DNA of 52,663 bases, from contig CAYQMF010000036.1 of the NCBI GenBank assembly GCA_964418595.1, forward strand, positions 1-52,663. Direction: 5' to 3'. The notes beneath the pieces were generated by a model. It was given only the letters and a program-made list of their open reading frames with translations, did not search any database and was not told where the DNA came from. This document shows, piece by piece, positions 32,048-40,321 of the stretch (positions within the stretch are counted from its first letter, which is position 1; every line of letters starts with the position of its first letter). A program made the position numbers and the translations under genes. The stretch comes from CAYQMF01 sp964418595. GTDB lineage: Bacteria > Planctomycetota > UBA1135 > UBA2386.

Positions 32048-35000
32048 TGGTGTTCGTGCCCGCTGCGGCGGTGCACGCGCAGACTGACGGTACCGTGCAG
32101 CAGGCGCTCGGCGCGGGGAGGCCGGGCGCGCCGGGGAGCAGCGGACCTGTGCGCAAGGGTGGCGGTGGAATGGGGGCCGTCGGCGGGCCATCGCCATCGG
32201 ACGTGACGACGATGCACAGGGGCGACGGCGAGCGCGCGTCGCCGGGCGACATGGTGAGTGCCGCGGCGACGGGGGAGACCGGCGGGGGCACGGAGAACAC
32301 GCAGGACGGCGACCACTGCGACCAGCTCACCAACGTGGGGATCGGTGGCCCATTGGCGACGTTCCCCGGCGGCATGCCGACGGCGGCGAACTACTCGCGC
32401 ATCGGGGCGCAGCCGTACGACCTCGGCGCGATGATCCGGGGCGGGGCGTCGGTGCCGACGCCGGGGTACGACGATGGCGCGTTCCTGCAGGCGCAGGCAT
32501 TGCTGAGCACGCCGTTCGCGCACCCGCTCGGCTATGGCGCGTCGTTCGCGGTGGGGTCGGGCGGGACGGTGTCGCCGTCGACGGGGGCGTTCCTGCACCC
32601 GTTCACGCTGCTGTCGTTGCCGTCGTACGCGGCGCGCATGGGGCTGCTGTTGCAGATGGAGTACATGAGCAACGTGCAGCACCCGGCGGTGGACCCCTTG
32701 CCGTTCGGCGAGGGGTTCGTGCTGTCGGGGCACGACTTCCTGGTGGAGACGAGCGGGCTCCAGGAGATGGTGGGCGCGGAGGGACTCGTGCTGTTCCGCG
32801 GCGATGGGCACGAGGCGCGCTACCAGCGCGTGAGCGGCAACAACCCGTGGGTGTACTCCAGCTCCGCCGGCGCGCAGGACAAGCTGACGGCGAGCTACGA
32901 CACGAACAGCCAGACGCTGAGCTACGTGCGCACGCTGCGCGACGGGCGGGCGATCACCTACCAGCGGCTGGCGGCGTTTGGCGCGTCGGGAGGCAGCACG
33001 TGTACCCGGCGCCGCGTGACCGATCCGTACGGCAACCAGATCACGTACGCGTGGACCACGGTCGGCGGGCTCGGCCAACTGGACTGGATCACCGACACGC
33101 GCGGGCTGACGGTGGACTTCGCCTGGGACAGCGGTACGCCGAACCGCGTCGTGCGGATCACGCTGTCGCTCTCGGGTCTCGTCGTCGCGCCGCCGCAGGC
33201 CGATGGCGCGAATGCGGCGCAGACCGACTTCGAGATCGACTTCGCCTACGACACGAATCGGCGGCTGCAGAAGATCCAGTGGTGGAAGACATCGGTGATC
33301 GCCGACAGCAACGCCGACGGGCGGCTGGCGGTGGGCGAGGCGACGGTGCTGCGGCCGAGGGTGGAGCTGGAGTACGAGGGCCACGGCAAGCTGGCGAAGC
33401 TCTGGGACACGACGATCACGACGGCGCCGGTGCTGCAACTGGAGGTGGAGTACGACTCGGACGAGGACTGGGGCGTGCGGGTCGTGTCGGAGGTGGAGGC
33501 TCCGGCGAGTGCGGCGAGCACGCACCTCTTCGAGTACCCGACGGCCACCTCGCGCACCTACCTCGACCCGCGCGGGCGTGAGACGGAGCTGACCCTCGAC
33601 ACGGGCGAGTTCCGGGTGACGACGGTGAAGATGTTCACCGGCTCGATGACGCCCCGCGACGCCGACTCGTTCACGGGCGATCACGTCGACTACGACGACC
33701 TCACCTGGAGCATCGGCTACACGTGCTGCGGGTTGCCGTCGTCGATCGTCGAGCCGTCCGGGCGGACATTCGCGTTCGCGTGGGATGACAACTCGCTGCA
33801 GCAGGTCTGGCTGGGCGGGAACAGCCTGCACCGTCTGGAGGTCGACGACTTCGGGCGCGTGCTTCGGTGGTGGCCGGGGGCGTACGGGGTCAACATCGAC
33901 CCGCGTCTGACGGTCACCTACTCGCCCGCGACGTCCCTGCCCGCCACGGGCATCAGCCTGGAGACCCTGAACTACATCGACCCGCGGACGACCAGCACGG
34001 GGCTGGGCAAGTCGACGGCGACCCTGACCATCGACTCGAACACCGGCCGGCTCACGGGGTCGACGCACCCGGGCGGAGGGAGCAGCACGTTCGCCTACAA
34101 CGGCAGCACGGTCAGCGGTCGCCACCTCCTGCAGAGCATCACGGGCCCCGCGGCGGGCGCGAGCCTGAAGGCGACCTTCGCCTGCGACGACCTGGGCAGG
34201 CCGACGTCGGTGGTGCGCGGGCTCGCCGGGGGCGAGCGCACGACGACGCTGGGCGTCGACAGCCTCGGGCGCGTGCGCTGGGTCAAGGCGAAGGCCTTCG
34301 CGACGGGGCCCGACCTCGCGTCGGAGGCGTGGCACGACCGCTTCGGGGCCGTGGCGCTGGCGCGGCGGGAGAACCGCGGGCCCGACGGGACGGCGCGTTC
34401 GCGGCCGTGGTTGCAGGCGGAGACGCTGCGCGATCCGCTGGGCCGCGTGGTGCGCACGGTGCGCGACGGCGCGCCGGTGACGGCAACGACGGAGGTCGCG
34501 CTGGTGACGCTGACGACGTGGCACGACGACCATCGCGTGGACACGGTGACCGCGCCGAACAGCGGTATCACGACGTACGTGTGGGACGGCTACGGCCTGC
34601 TCTACAAGACGCTGGTGCAGGCGTCGTCGAGCACGACGCTCACGCCGCGGCGGCTCTTCTACACGGAGGATGGGCAGGTGCGGTTCGTGCGCAACGATCT
34701 TGGCGACGAACTCGTGATCGACCGCTTCAGCGCGACGGGGCTCGTGCAGAAGGTGCACGACCCTGCCGGGCTGCACCGGCTGGAGTTCGCCTACGACGGG
34801 AGCATGCGCCTCCACGACATCCAGGTGTGGGGGCAGACCGGCGGCTGGCATCTGATCCGACAGACCGCGATCGAGTACGACGAGCTGGACCGCGTGAAGA
34901 AGGTGAGCACGGGGCTCACGTCGCTCGACAGCCAGCGCATCCACGTCTTCGACCTCGGCGGTCGGCTGGTGGAGGTGGGCCTGCAGGAGACGCGGAGCGA

Positions 35001-38000
35001 CTCGGACTTCCTGCGCGGCTTCAAGCGCGCGTTCGACACCTACGGTCGGCTCCTGTGGCAGCGCGACCGGCTGTCGGACACGACCGACCAGTGGAACCAG
35101 GTGTCGTTCACGTACGACGCCTACTCCGGCCTGCCGACGAAGATGACGGAGCGCGAGATCGAGCAGGTGGCGGGTCAGTTCGGCGTGCTTTCGGGCACCG
35201 GCCACACGGCGCGGCTGTACGAGACGCTGCTCACGCACGACCTGCTCGATCGGGTCGTGCAGGTGGAGCGGAAACCGGAGAACGGTCAGTCCGGGTCGTC
35301 GGTCGTGCACCACTACCACCACGACTCGCTCGGCGACCTCGTGCGCTTCGTGGACGCGATCGGCGCAGAGCTGCGCTGGGAGTTCGACGCGCTGGGCAAC
35401 CTGCGCAAGCGGACCGAGAAGGGCACCTCGGGTGGCGAGATCGATAACACCACCCTCATCGACTTCGCGACCGGCCTGGTCACGCGCACCGACAGCGAGA
35501 ACAAGGTCTCGCGCTTCCGGTTCGACCGCGCGTGGCGGCTGGAGTCGCAGGAGTTCCCCGGGTACTCGTCTTCGAGCCCGGCCTTCAGCCACACCTTCAG
35601 CTACGATGCCGCGAGTCGGTTGACCCAGATCGTGAACGGCAACGGAGTGTCGATCCAACGCAGCTACGACGCGTCCGGGCGCATGCTCGCGCAGTGGGTG
35701 AGTTCGTCGCTGAACGGGCACTCGGAGTGGGCGACGAAGGAGATCTTCGCGTACGACGACTTCGGTGGGCTGGGCGCGCTGACGACGATGGCGGGGACCA
35801 CCTTCGCGACGCACGTGGTGAAGGTCACGCAGCCGCAGGACGAGTACGGGCGGACGAAGTGGGAGAGGTTCGACTTCCTGGGCAATGGCGTGGCAGACCT
35901 GAACGTCACGTCCGACTACGGCTCCGGGGGGAGTGAAGACCTGCTCACCCGGCGCGGGCTGACGGTCGAGGGCGTGGGGTCGATCACCTTCCAGCTCGAC
36001 CGGTTGGGGCGCACCTGGGGCTACGGCGCAGGCGGAAGCACCGACGAGTTCATCGCGCGCTACCGCTTCGTCGGCGGTCGCGTGCGCGAGCGGCAGCAGG
36101 GCAAACAGGCGTCGCAGGCAGCGTGGCTGCTGTCGACCGACCACGGCTGGGACCCGCTGCGGCGGCTCGCGTCGTTGGAGACGAAGGACATCGCGGCGAG
36201 CACCGTGCACTCGCGCTTCGACCACACCTACGACATCGAGGGTCACCTGCTGAAGCGCAAGCGCGACCGCGTGGGCGTGGGCAGCGGCGGCGGCGACTGG
36301 TTCAAGCTCGACGAGTACTACCGGCTCGCCGGAACGAAGCTCGGCGTCGACCCGAGTCAGTTCGGGACCACGCACTCGAACTCCGCCTTCGACGCGATCT
36401 CGACCTTCCAGCGGGGGATCGAGTACTCCCCGTCGTCGGCGCCGCTCGACGAGGCGCAGAACCGTCACCTCGTGAAGGAGACGGTGGGCAGCACGACCAC
36501 GGACACCGCCTACACGGTGACCGACCATCGCTACACCAACGTGGGTGGCGCGACGCTGACCTACGACGGCGAGGGGAACCTCGTGTCCGACGGCCTGCGG
36601 TTCTTCGTGTACGACTTCAAGAACCGCCTCTCGGAGGTGTGGATGTACGCGCCCGCCGAGGGCGAGCAGGCGATGGTCCAGGCGAGCGCCAGCCGCGACG
36701 GCCGCGCGCGCTACGCGGTGCCGGTCGAGCGGCTGCAGCGCATCCGTGCCCGCGCGCGCAGCACGCTCCTGTCCGCCGACCGCATGCGTCGTGGCTACGC
36801 GGACGTGACCGGCCGCGCGCGCTTCGCCAACCAGGACCAGGGCCTGGCCGCGGCGGAGGGCAACCTGGAGCTGGTGGCGTTCTATGGCTACGACGCGTTC
36901 AACCGGCGCGTGATCCGCTACCTCGTGGGCCAGCTCGGCCGCTACTCGACCTGGGACGGCTGGCGCGAGGTCGCGGAGCACGTCTGGGGCGGCTCGAGCT
37001 GGGTGGCCGTGGCGTCGTACGTGTGGGGCGGCCGCATCGACGAGCTGATCCGCTACAGCAAGTGGACCGGGTCTGCGTGGCAGCACTTCCACCCGCAGCA
37101 GGACCACCAGGACTCGGTGGATCTGCTGGTGGGGGCGGACGGGGTGCCGAAGGAGAAGTACGAGTACGACCCCTTCGGCGGGGTGACGGTGTTCACCTGG
37201 AACGGGTCGGCATGGACGAACCCCACGAACGGGTCACCGCTGGGGAACCCGTACACCTACACCGGTCGCCGGCTCGATGGCGAGACGGGGCTCTTGTACT
37301 ACCGCAACCGGTACTACTCGCCGTCGCTCGGGAGGTTCGTGACGGGGGACCCGATCGGGTTGTGGGGCGACGTGCATGGCGTCGGCAACGGCTACATGTA
37401 TGCGGGGAACAGCCCAGCGTTCCTTGGGGATCCATTCGGACTGCAGGTCGGCGGAGAGCAGAGCGTCAATATCCCCGGACACGGGGCCTTCGTGTTCAAC
37501 AAGCCTGGGGAGACACCGTTGCCAACAGACGACGGTACGTACCGGGTGATATTGAAATCGGAGGATGGGGCTCGACTGGGATCAGTGACCATCGACATTA
37601 GGAATGGAGCAATTGAAAACCCTCGGGATTTCCTCGGCCCAGATGGTGAAGCAAACCTCAGACTGGCAGTCGACATATTGCGAGCGGCGGGGGATGCCCT
37701 CGATGCCATTCAAATGGCTGGAGCAGTGCGAACCGCGGTTCGCGGCCTGCAGAGTGCTGGTGAAAAGCTTCTCGCGTGTGCTAAGAACTTCGTAAAGCCA
37801 TCATCACGAGCACTTGGGAGAGCCCTGAAGAAGGCGGGACAGACGCAGTCTCCGGGTTCTGTCGCACACCATATCGTTGCCGGAAAATCGAGGATGGCGG
37901 ACCCCGCGCGAGAAGCGCTTGAGAGGTTTGGGATTGGTATCAACGACGCCGAGAATGGCGTGTTCCTTGCAAAGCGGTTCCATGAAGGGCTGCACACTAA

Positions 38001-38112
38001 CGCGTACTACGAGACCGTGAACAAGGCGTTGGCCTCCGCAACCAGCAGAGACCAAGCCATAGAAGCGCTGCGCGCGATTGCGAAGAGACTGGCGGGTCAG
38101 AGTGGTCAATGA
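32047..38112 (+). CDS. RHS/YD-repeat polymorphic toxin with C-terminal AHH nuclease
   Basis: 2,021 residues in this frame; the true start is probably the leader ATG at 31964. The frame opens with the second half of a signal peptide (MVFVPAAAVHAQ), then a low-complexity linker. An N-terminal RHS region with cell-wall-type features follows, then many YD repeats (for example RTYLDPRGRETELTLD, FAYDGSMRLHDIQVW, YDAASRLTQIVNGNG). The RHS core is at about 1735-1795 (NPYTYTGRRLDGETGLLYYR...GRFVTGDPIG) and ends at DPFGLQ (~1799), the usual cut site before the variable tip. The ~220-residue tip has AHH (1940-1942) in VAHHIVAGKSR, FGIGINDAENGVFL and FHEGLHTNAYY, which are marks of the AHH nuclease toxin family (HNH/EndoVII fold). 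It probably kills competitors by DNA cleavage. The immunity gene overlaps its stop (ATGA at 38109). An arginine-rich insert lies near residues 1550-1600. Confidence 0.92.
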   Translation: MVFVPAAAVHAQTDGTVQQALGAGRPGAPGSSGPVRKGGGGMGAVGGPSPSDVTTMHRGDGERASPGDMVSAAATGETGGGTENTQDGDHCDQLTNVGIGGPLATFPGGMPTAANYSRIGAQPYDLGAMIRGGASVPTPGYDDGAFLQAQALLSTPFAHPLGYGASFAVGSGGTVSPSTGAFLHPFTLLSLPSYAARMGLLLQMEYMSNVQHPAVDPLPFGEGFVLSGHDFLVETSGLQEMVGAEGLVLFRGDGHEARYQRVSGNNPWVYSSSAGAQDKLTASYDTNSQTLSYVRTLRDGRAITYQRLAAFGASGGSTCTRRRVTDPYGNQITYAWTTVGGLGQLDWITDTRGLTVDFAWDSGTPNRVVRITLSLSGLVVAPPQADGANAAQTDFEIDFAYDTNRRLQKIQWWKTSVIADSNADGRLAVGEATVLRPRVELEYEGHGKLAKLWDTTITTAPVLQLEVEYDSDEDWGVRVVSEVEAPASAASTHLFEYPTATSRTYLDPRGRETELTLDTGEFRVTTVKMFTGSMTPRDADSFTGDHVDYDDLTWSIGYTCCGLPSSIVEPSGRTFAFAWDDNSLQQVWLGGNSLHRLEVDDFGRVLRWWPGAYGVNIDPRLTVTYSPATSLPATGISLETLNYIDPRTTSTGLGKSTATLTIDSNTGRLTGSTHPGGGSSTFAYNGSTVSGRHLLQSITGPAAGASLKATFACDDLGRPTSVVRGLAGGERTTTLGVDSLGRVRWVKAKAFATGPDLASEAWHDRFGAVALARRENRGPDGTARSRPWLQAETLRDPLGRVVRTVRDGAPVTATTEVALVTLTTWHDDHRVDTVTAPNSGITTYVWDGYGLLYKTLVQASSSTTLTPRRLFYTEDGQVRFVRNDLGDELVIDRFSATGLVQKVHDPAGLHRLEFAYDGSMRLHDIQVWGQTGGWHLIRQTAIEYDELDRVKKVSTGLTSLDSQRIHVFDLGGRLVEVGLQETRSDSDFLRGFKRAFDTYGRLLWQRDRLSDTTDQWNQVSFTYDAYSGLPTKMTEREIEQVAGQFGVLSGTGHTARLYETLLTHDLLDRVVQVERKPENGQSGSSVVHHYHHDSLGDLVRFVDAIGAELRWEFDALGNLRKRTEKGTSGGEIDNTTLIDFATGLVTRTDSENKVSRFRFDRAWRLESQEFPGYSSSSPAFSHTFSYDAASRLTQIVNGNGVSIQRSYDASGRMLAQWVSSSLNGHSEWATKEIFAYDDFGGLGALTTMAGTTFATHVVKVTQPQDEYGRTKWERFDFLGNGVADLNVTSDYGSGGSEDLLTRRGLTVEGVGSITFQLDRLGRTWGYGAGGSTDEFIARYRFVGGRVRERQQGKQASQAAWLLSTDHGWDPLRRLASLETKDIAASTVHSRFDHTYDIEGHLLKRKRDRVGVGSGGGDWFKLDEYYRLAGTKLGVDPSQFGTTHSNSAFDAISTFQRGIEYSPSSAPLDEAQNRHLVKETVGSTTTDTAYTVTDHRYTNVGGATLTYDGEGNLVSDGLRFFVYDFKNRLSEVWMYAPAEGEQAMVQASASRDGRARYAVPVERLQRIRARARSTLLSADRMRRGYADVTGRARFANQDQGLAAAEGNLELVAFYGYDAFNRRVIRYLVGQLGRYSTWDGWREVAEHVWGGSSWVAVASYVWGGRIDELIRYSKWTGSAWQHFHPQQDHQDSVDLLVGADGVPKEKYEYDPFGGVTVFTWNGSAWTNPTNGSPLGNPYTYTGRRLDGETGLLYYRNRYYSPSLGRFVTGDPIGLWGDVHGVGNGYMYAGNSPAFLGDPFGLQVGGEQSVNIPGHGAFVFNKPGETPLPTDDGTYRVILKSEDGARLGSVTIDIRNGAIENPRDFLGPDGEANLRLAVDILRAAGDALDAIQMAGAVRTAVRGLQSAGEKLLACAKNFVKPSSRALGRALKKAGQTQSPGSVAHHIVAGKSRMADPAREALERFGIGINDAENGVFLAKRFHEGLHTNAYYETVNKALASATSRDQAIEALRAIAKRLAGQSGQ

Positions 38113-38675
38113 AAACGGCAAAGCCAGGGATCTACGAGCCTCTTGGAATGGATGGGTACGAATTGTGCCATCCCGTCGTCAAGGGGGGTTTCGAACAGAT
38201 ATCGATTCTGATGAATGGCACTCCTAGACTGCCGAGCTGGCGTGGCATCCAGATGCAGATTGTCAAGAAGGATCGGGGGAAGCGCTTGACCCGTTCGGAT
38301 TCTCCGTGGCTAGGCTCCCATGCACTGGTATTTCGATCGAGTGCGATTGACGTGGTAGGAGGGATACTAAGCCGTCACGGCGAGTTGCTGCCCCTTGGTT
38401 GCGCCGACGCCGAGCTTTGCATCTACAACGTTACCAACATCATCGAAGCCATGGACGAGGACGCGTCATCCGTGGTTCGTTTCTCCAACGGTCAGATCAT
38501 GATGATCGACCGGTATGCGCTCAGGGCCGGCGTGGTCGCTGACAACGACGTCTTCAAGGTCCCCTCGCTGCGCGTGAGTCCGACGTTCGTCAGCCATCGG
38601 TTTGTTGATCAGTGGCGGGCGAGCGGCCTGGTGGGCCTCGATTTCACGCAGATCTGGGAGGCCGGGGGGTCGTAG
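38109..38675 (+). CDS. Imm11 (DUF1629)-like immunity protein
   Basis: 188 residues overlapping the RHS toxin stop by four bases. The C-terminal half matches the Imm11 pattern: ELCIYNVTNIIEAMDEDASSV, then RFSNGQIMMIDRYALRAG, VFKVPSLRVSPTFVSHRFVD, and the end GLVGLDFTQIWEAGGS. The N-terminal half has PSWRGIQMQIVK and SDSPWLGSHALVF. No signal peptide is present, so it would protect in the cytoplasm, as expected against a nuclease. Its base composition is lower in GC than most of the window, like the toxin tip, so both probably came in as one module. Neighbourhood and overlap make the immunity role likely; the exact family is moderately certain. Confidence 0.77.
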   Translation: MKTAKPGIYEPLGMDGYELCHPVVKGGFEQISILMNGTPRLPSWRGIQMQIVKKDRGKRLTRSDSPWLGSHALVFRSSAIDVVGGILSRHGELLPLGCADAELCIYNVTNIIEAMDEDASSVVRFSNGQIMMIDRYALRAGVVADNDVFKVPSLRVSPTFVSHRFVDQWRASGLVGLDFTQIWEAGGS

Positions 38676-38694
38676 CTTGCTCCGCGTGTTCACC

Positions 38695-38732
38695 GATAGT
38701 TCGATAGTTCGCCCTCCTGGATACCTGGATAG
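38695..38732 (+). repeat. Two short tandem duplications after the immunity gene
   Basis: GATAGTTC occurs twice in tandem (38695-38710), and CTGGATAC/CTGGATAG are adjacent (38717-38732). They are AT-richer than the surroundings and lie just past the immunity stop, at the likely edge of the transferred module. Confidence 0.6.
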
Positions 38733-38804
38733 GGCCCACCCGAGCGTGAGCCATCGTGCCCGCTGGCCGTTGGCCGCGCCCCTGGCCCAGCACTCGTCCC
38801 CGCC

Positions 38805-40319
38805 TCAGCGACTGAACAACGACGGCGGCGTGCGCTGCAGCAGCGTGAAGAGCAGGTTGTTGGTGAACAACCGGTTCCGCGTCAGGCCGACGTGGTCGTC
38901 GTCGAGCAGCGTGACGGAGTTCCACGGCACCGCGGAGGTGGCGCCGATGCGGAACAGGCGCTCGCCGCGCTCGTCGCCGAGCGCGCTGTAGCGCGGCACG
39001 GTCTGGTCGCCGGGTTCGAGGAGCCTGCCGCCGGCGGCGAAGTCGGGGTTCCATCGCTCGCCGTCGCGCCGGAGGAGCGCGCGGGTGAGCGTGGGGTAGC
39101 TGTCGGCGGCGAAGAGATCGATCTCCGTCGGACACGGGGTCGTCGGCACCTGGTCAAGCGCCTGGTGCAGGCGCTTGGCGCGGTGCAGGCAGAAGCCCAG
39201 GTGCGCCAGCGCGGCGGCGCGGCGCGCGGCGGGATCCGCGAGGTCGGGGCGCAGTTGCGCCAGCCACGCGTCGCCGTCGCGTCGCATCAGGCCCCAGCCG
39301 TTGCGGTCCCACACCGCGGGGTCGTAGAGGTCGAGGTCGACGGCGCGGCCGGCCTCGTCGAGGAACGGCTGGTGCCGCGGCCGCGGCAGGAGCTGGTACA
39401 CCGCCGGCATCGAGCCGAGGATCGCCGGGTTGTAGAAGGGCGTGAGGATCGAGAGTTGCGAGCCTTCGTGCAGCTCCTTGAAGGCATGCATGCTGCCGAG
39501 GTTCGGCGTGCCGATGAGGATGAGGCGGTCGACGTTCGCGGCGCCGGCCCAGTCGATGGGCGGCGGCGTGTCGGTGTCGGGCAGCATCTGCCCGCCGTAC
39601 TGCAGGTAATAGCGCGCGATGAGCCCGCCCATCGAGTGTGCGACGATGTCGAACTTGAAGCCGCGGCCGAGCCACGCCTCGAGGCGGTCGGCGCGGGCGA
39701 TCAGCGCGGGCTCCTTGGTGGCGCGCAGCTCCTTCGCCTTGCGCGTGGCGTTGGCGACGATCTGCGCGCGGCGCTGCTCGATGTAGCGGCCGAGGAGGAC
39801 GGCGTTCTCGGCGCAGTCGCGGCGCCAGTCGTAGAAGAACGTGTAGCAGGTGTAGTGCTCGTCGGCGTAGCGCGGCGCGCGCGGGTCGACGAGGACGGGG
39901 TCGCTGTAGCCGCCCGCCCCGAGCGACTTGATGATCTGCGCGTAGACCTTGACCGGGATGACCGTGAACAGGAAGCCGACCTGCAGCGCCTCGAGCGGAC
40001 CGGTCGCGTACACGGGCTCTGCGTCCGGGTCGTACGGGCGCAGCCGGTCGCGCGGCTCGTCGAGCGGCAAGGCGATGAGGCGTGCGCCTTCTGGAGTGCC
40101 CGGCTGCGCGGCGTCGCCGGTGAAGGCACCCCACACGACGCGGTCGGTACCCCGCTCGGCGAGACGGGCGCCGAGGATCCCGTGCAGGACGATCACGGGG
40201 TTGCGCGTCTCGATGGCCGCCTCGTCGCGATAGAGCTGCGTGATGCGGTCGAGCTCGTCGTCGGCGGTGGCGCAGCCGAGCGCCGGGAGGAGGACGAGGG
40301 TGAGCAGGAGGGATCGCAT
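38805..40319 (-). CDS. LCAT-like alpha/beta hydrolase, probable lipoprotein
   Basis: 504 residues from the ATG at 40319. The N-terminus MRSLLLTLVLLPALGCATAD ends in a lipobox-like ALGC (Cys16), so it is probably lipid-anchored. The alpha/beta hydrolase core has the oxyanion segment VIVLHGILG (42-50), FFYDWRRDC as in lecithin:cholesterol acyltransferase relatives, nucleophile Ser229 in VAHSMGGLIARYY, and a C-terminal Asp (EPGDQTVPR) and His (DDDHVGL). Likely an extracytoplasmic acyl-ester hydrolase or acyltransferase; substrate unknown. It is the last gene of a tight four-gene operon, starting two bases after the cyanophycinase-like stop. Confidence 0.87.
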   Translation of the reverse strand: MRSLLLTLVLLPALGCATADDELDRITQLYRDEAAIETRNPVIVLHGILGARLAERGTDRVVWGAFTGDAAQPGTPEGARLIALPLDEPRDRLRPYDPDAEPVYATGPLEALQVGFLFTVIPVKVYAQIIKSLGAGGYSDPVLVDPRAPRYADEHYTCYTFFYDWRRDCAENAVLLGRYIEQRRAQIVANATRKAKELRATKEPALIARADRLEAWLGRGFKFDIVAHSMGGLIARYYLQYGGQMLPDTDTPPPIDWAGAANVDRLILIGTPNLGSMHAFKELHEGSQLSILTPFYNPAILGSMPAVYQLLPRPRHQPFLDEAGRAVDLDLYDPAVWDRNGWGLMRRDGDAWLAQLRPDLADPAARRAAALAHLGFCLHRAKRLHQALDQVPTTPCPTEIDLFAADSYPTLTRALLRRDGERWNPDFAAGGRLLEPGDQTVPRYSALGDERGERLFRIGATSAVPWNSVTLLDDDHVGLTRNRLFTNNLLFTLLQRTPPSLFSR

Positions 40320-40321
40320 GG

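Noticed and set aside
31748..32197. Minus-strand open frame of 149 codons around the RHS leader
   Set aside because: Mostly antisense to the RHS 5' end, no family resemblance; the plus strand has the ribosome-binding site and signal peptide.
32041..37107. Very long open frame (about 1,690 codons) on the minus strand across the RHS gene
   Set aside because: Arg/Val/His-rich shadow of a highly GC-biased gene; no motif, no start signal, and the plus-strand frame has clear RHS repeats.
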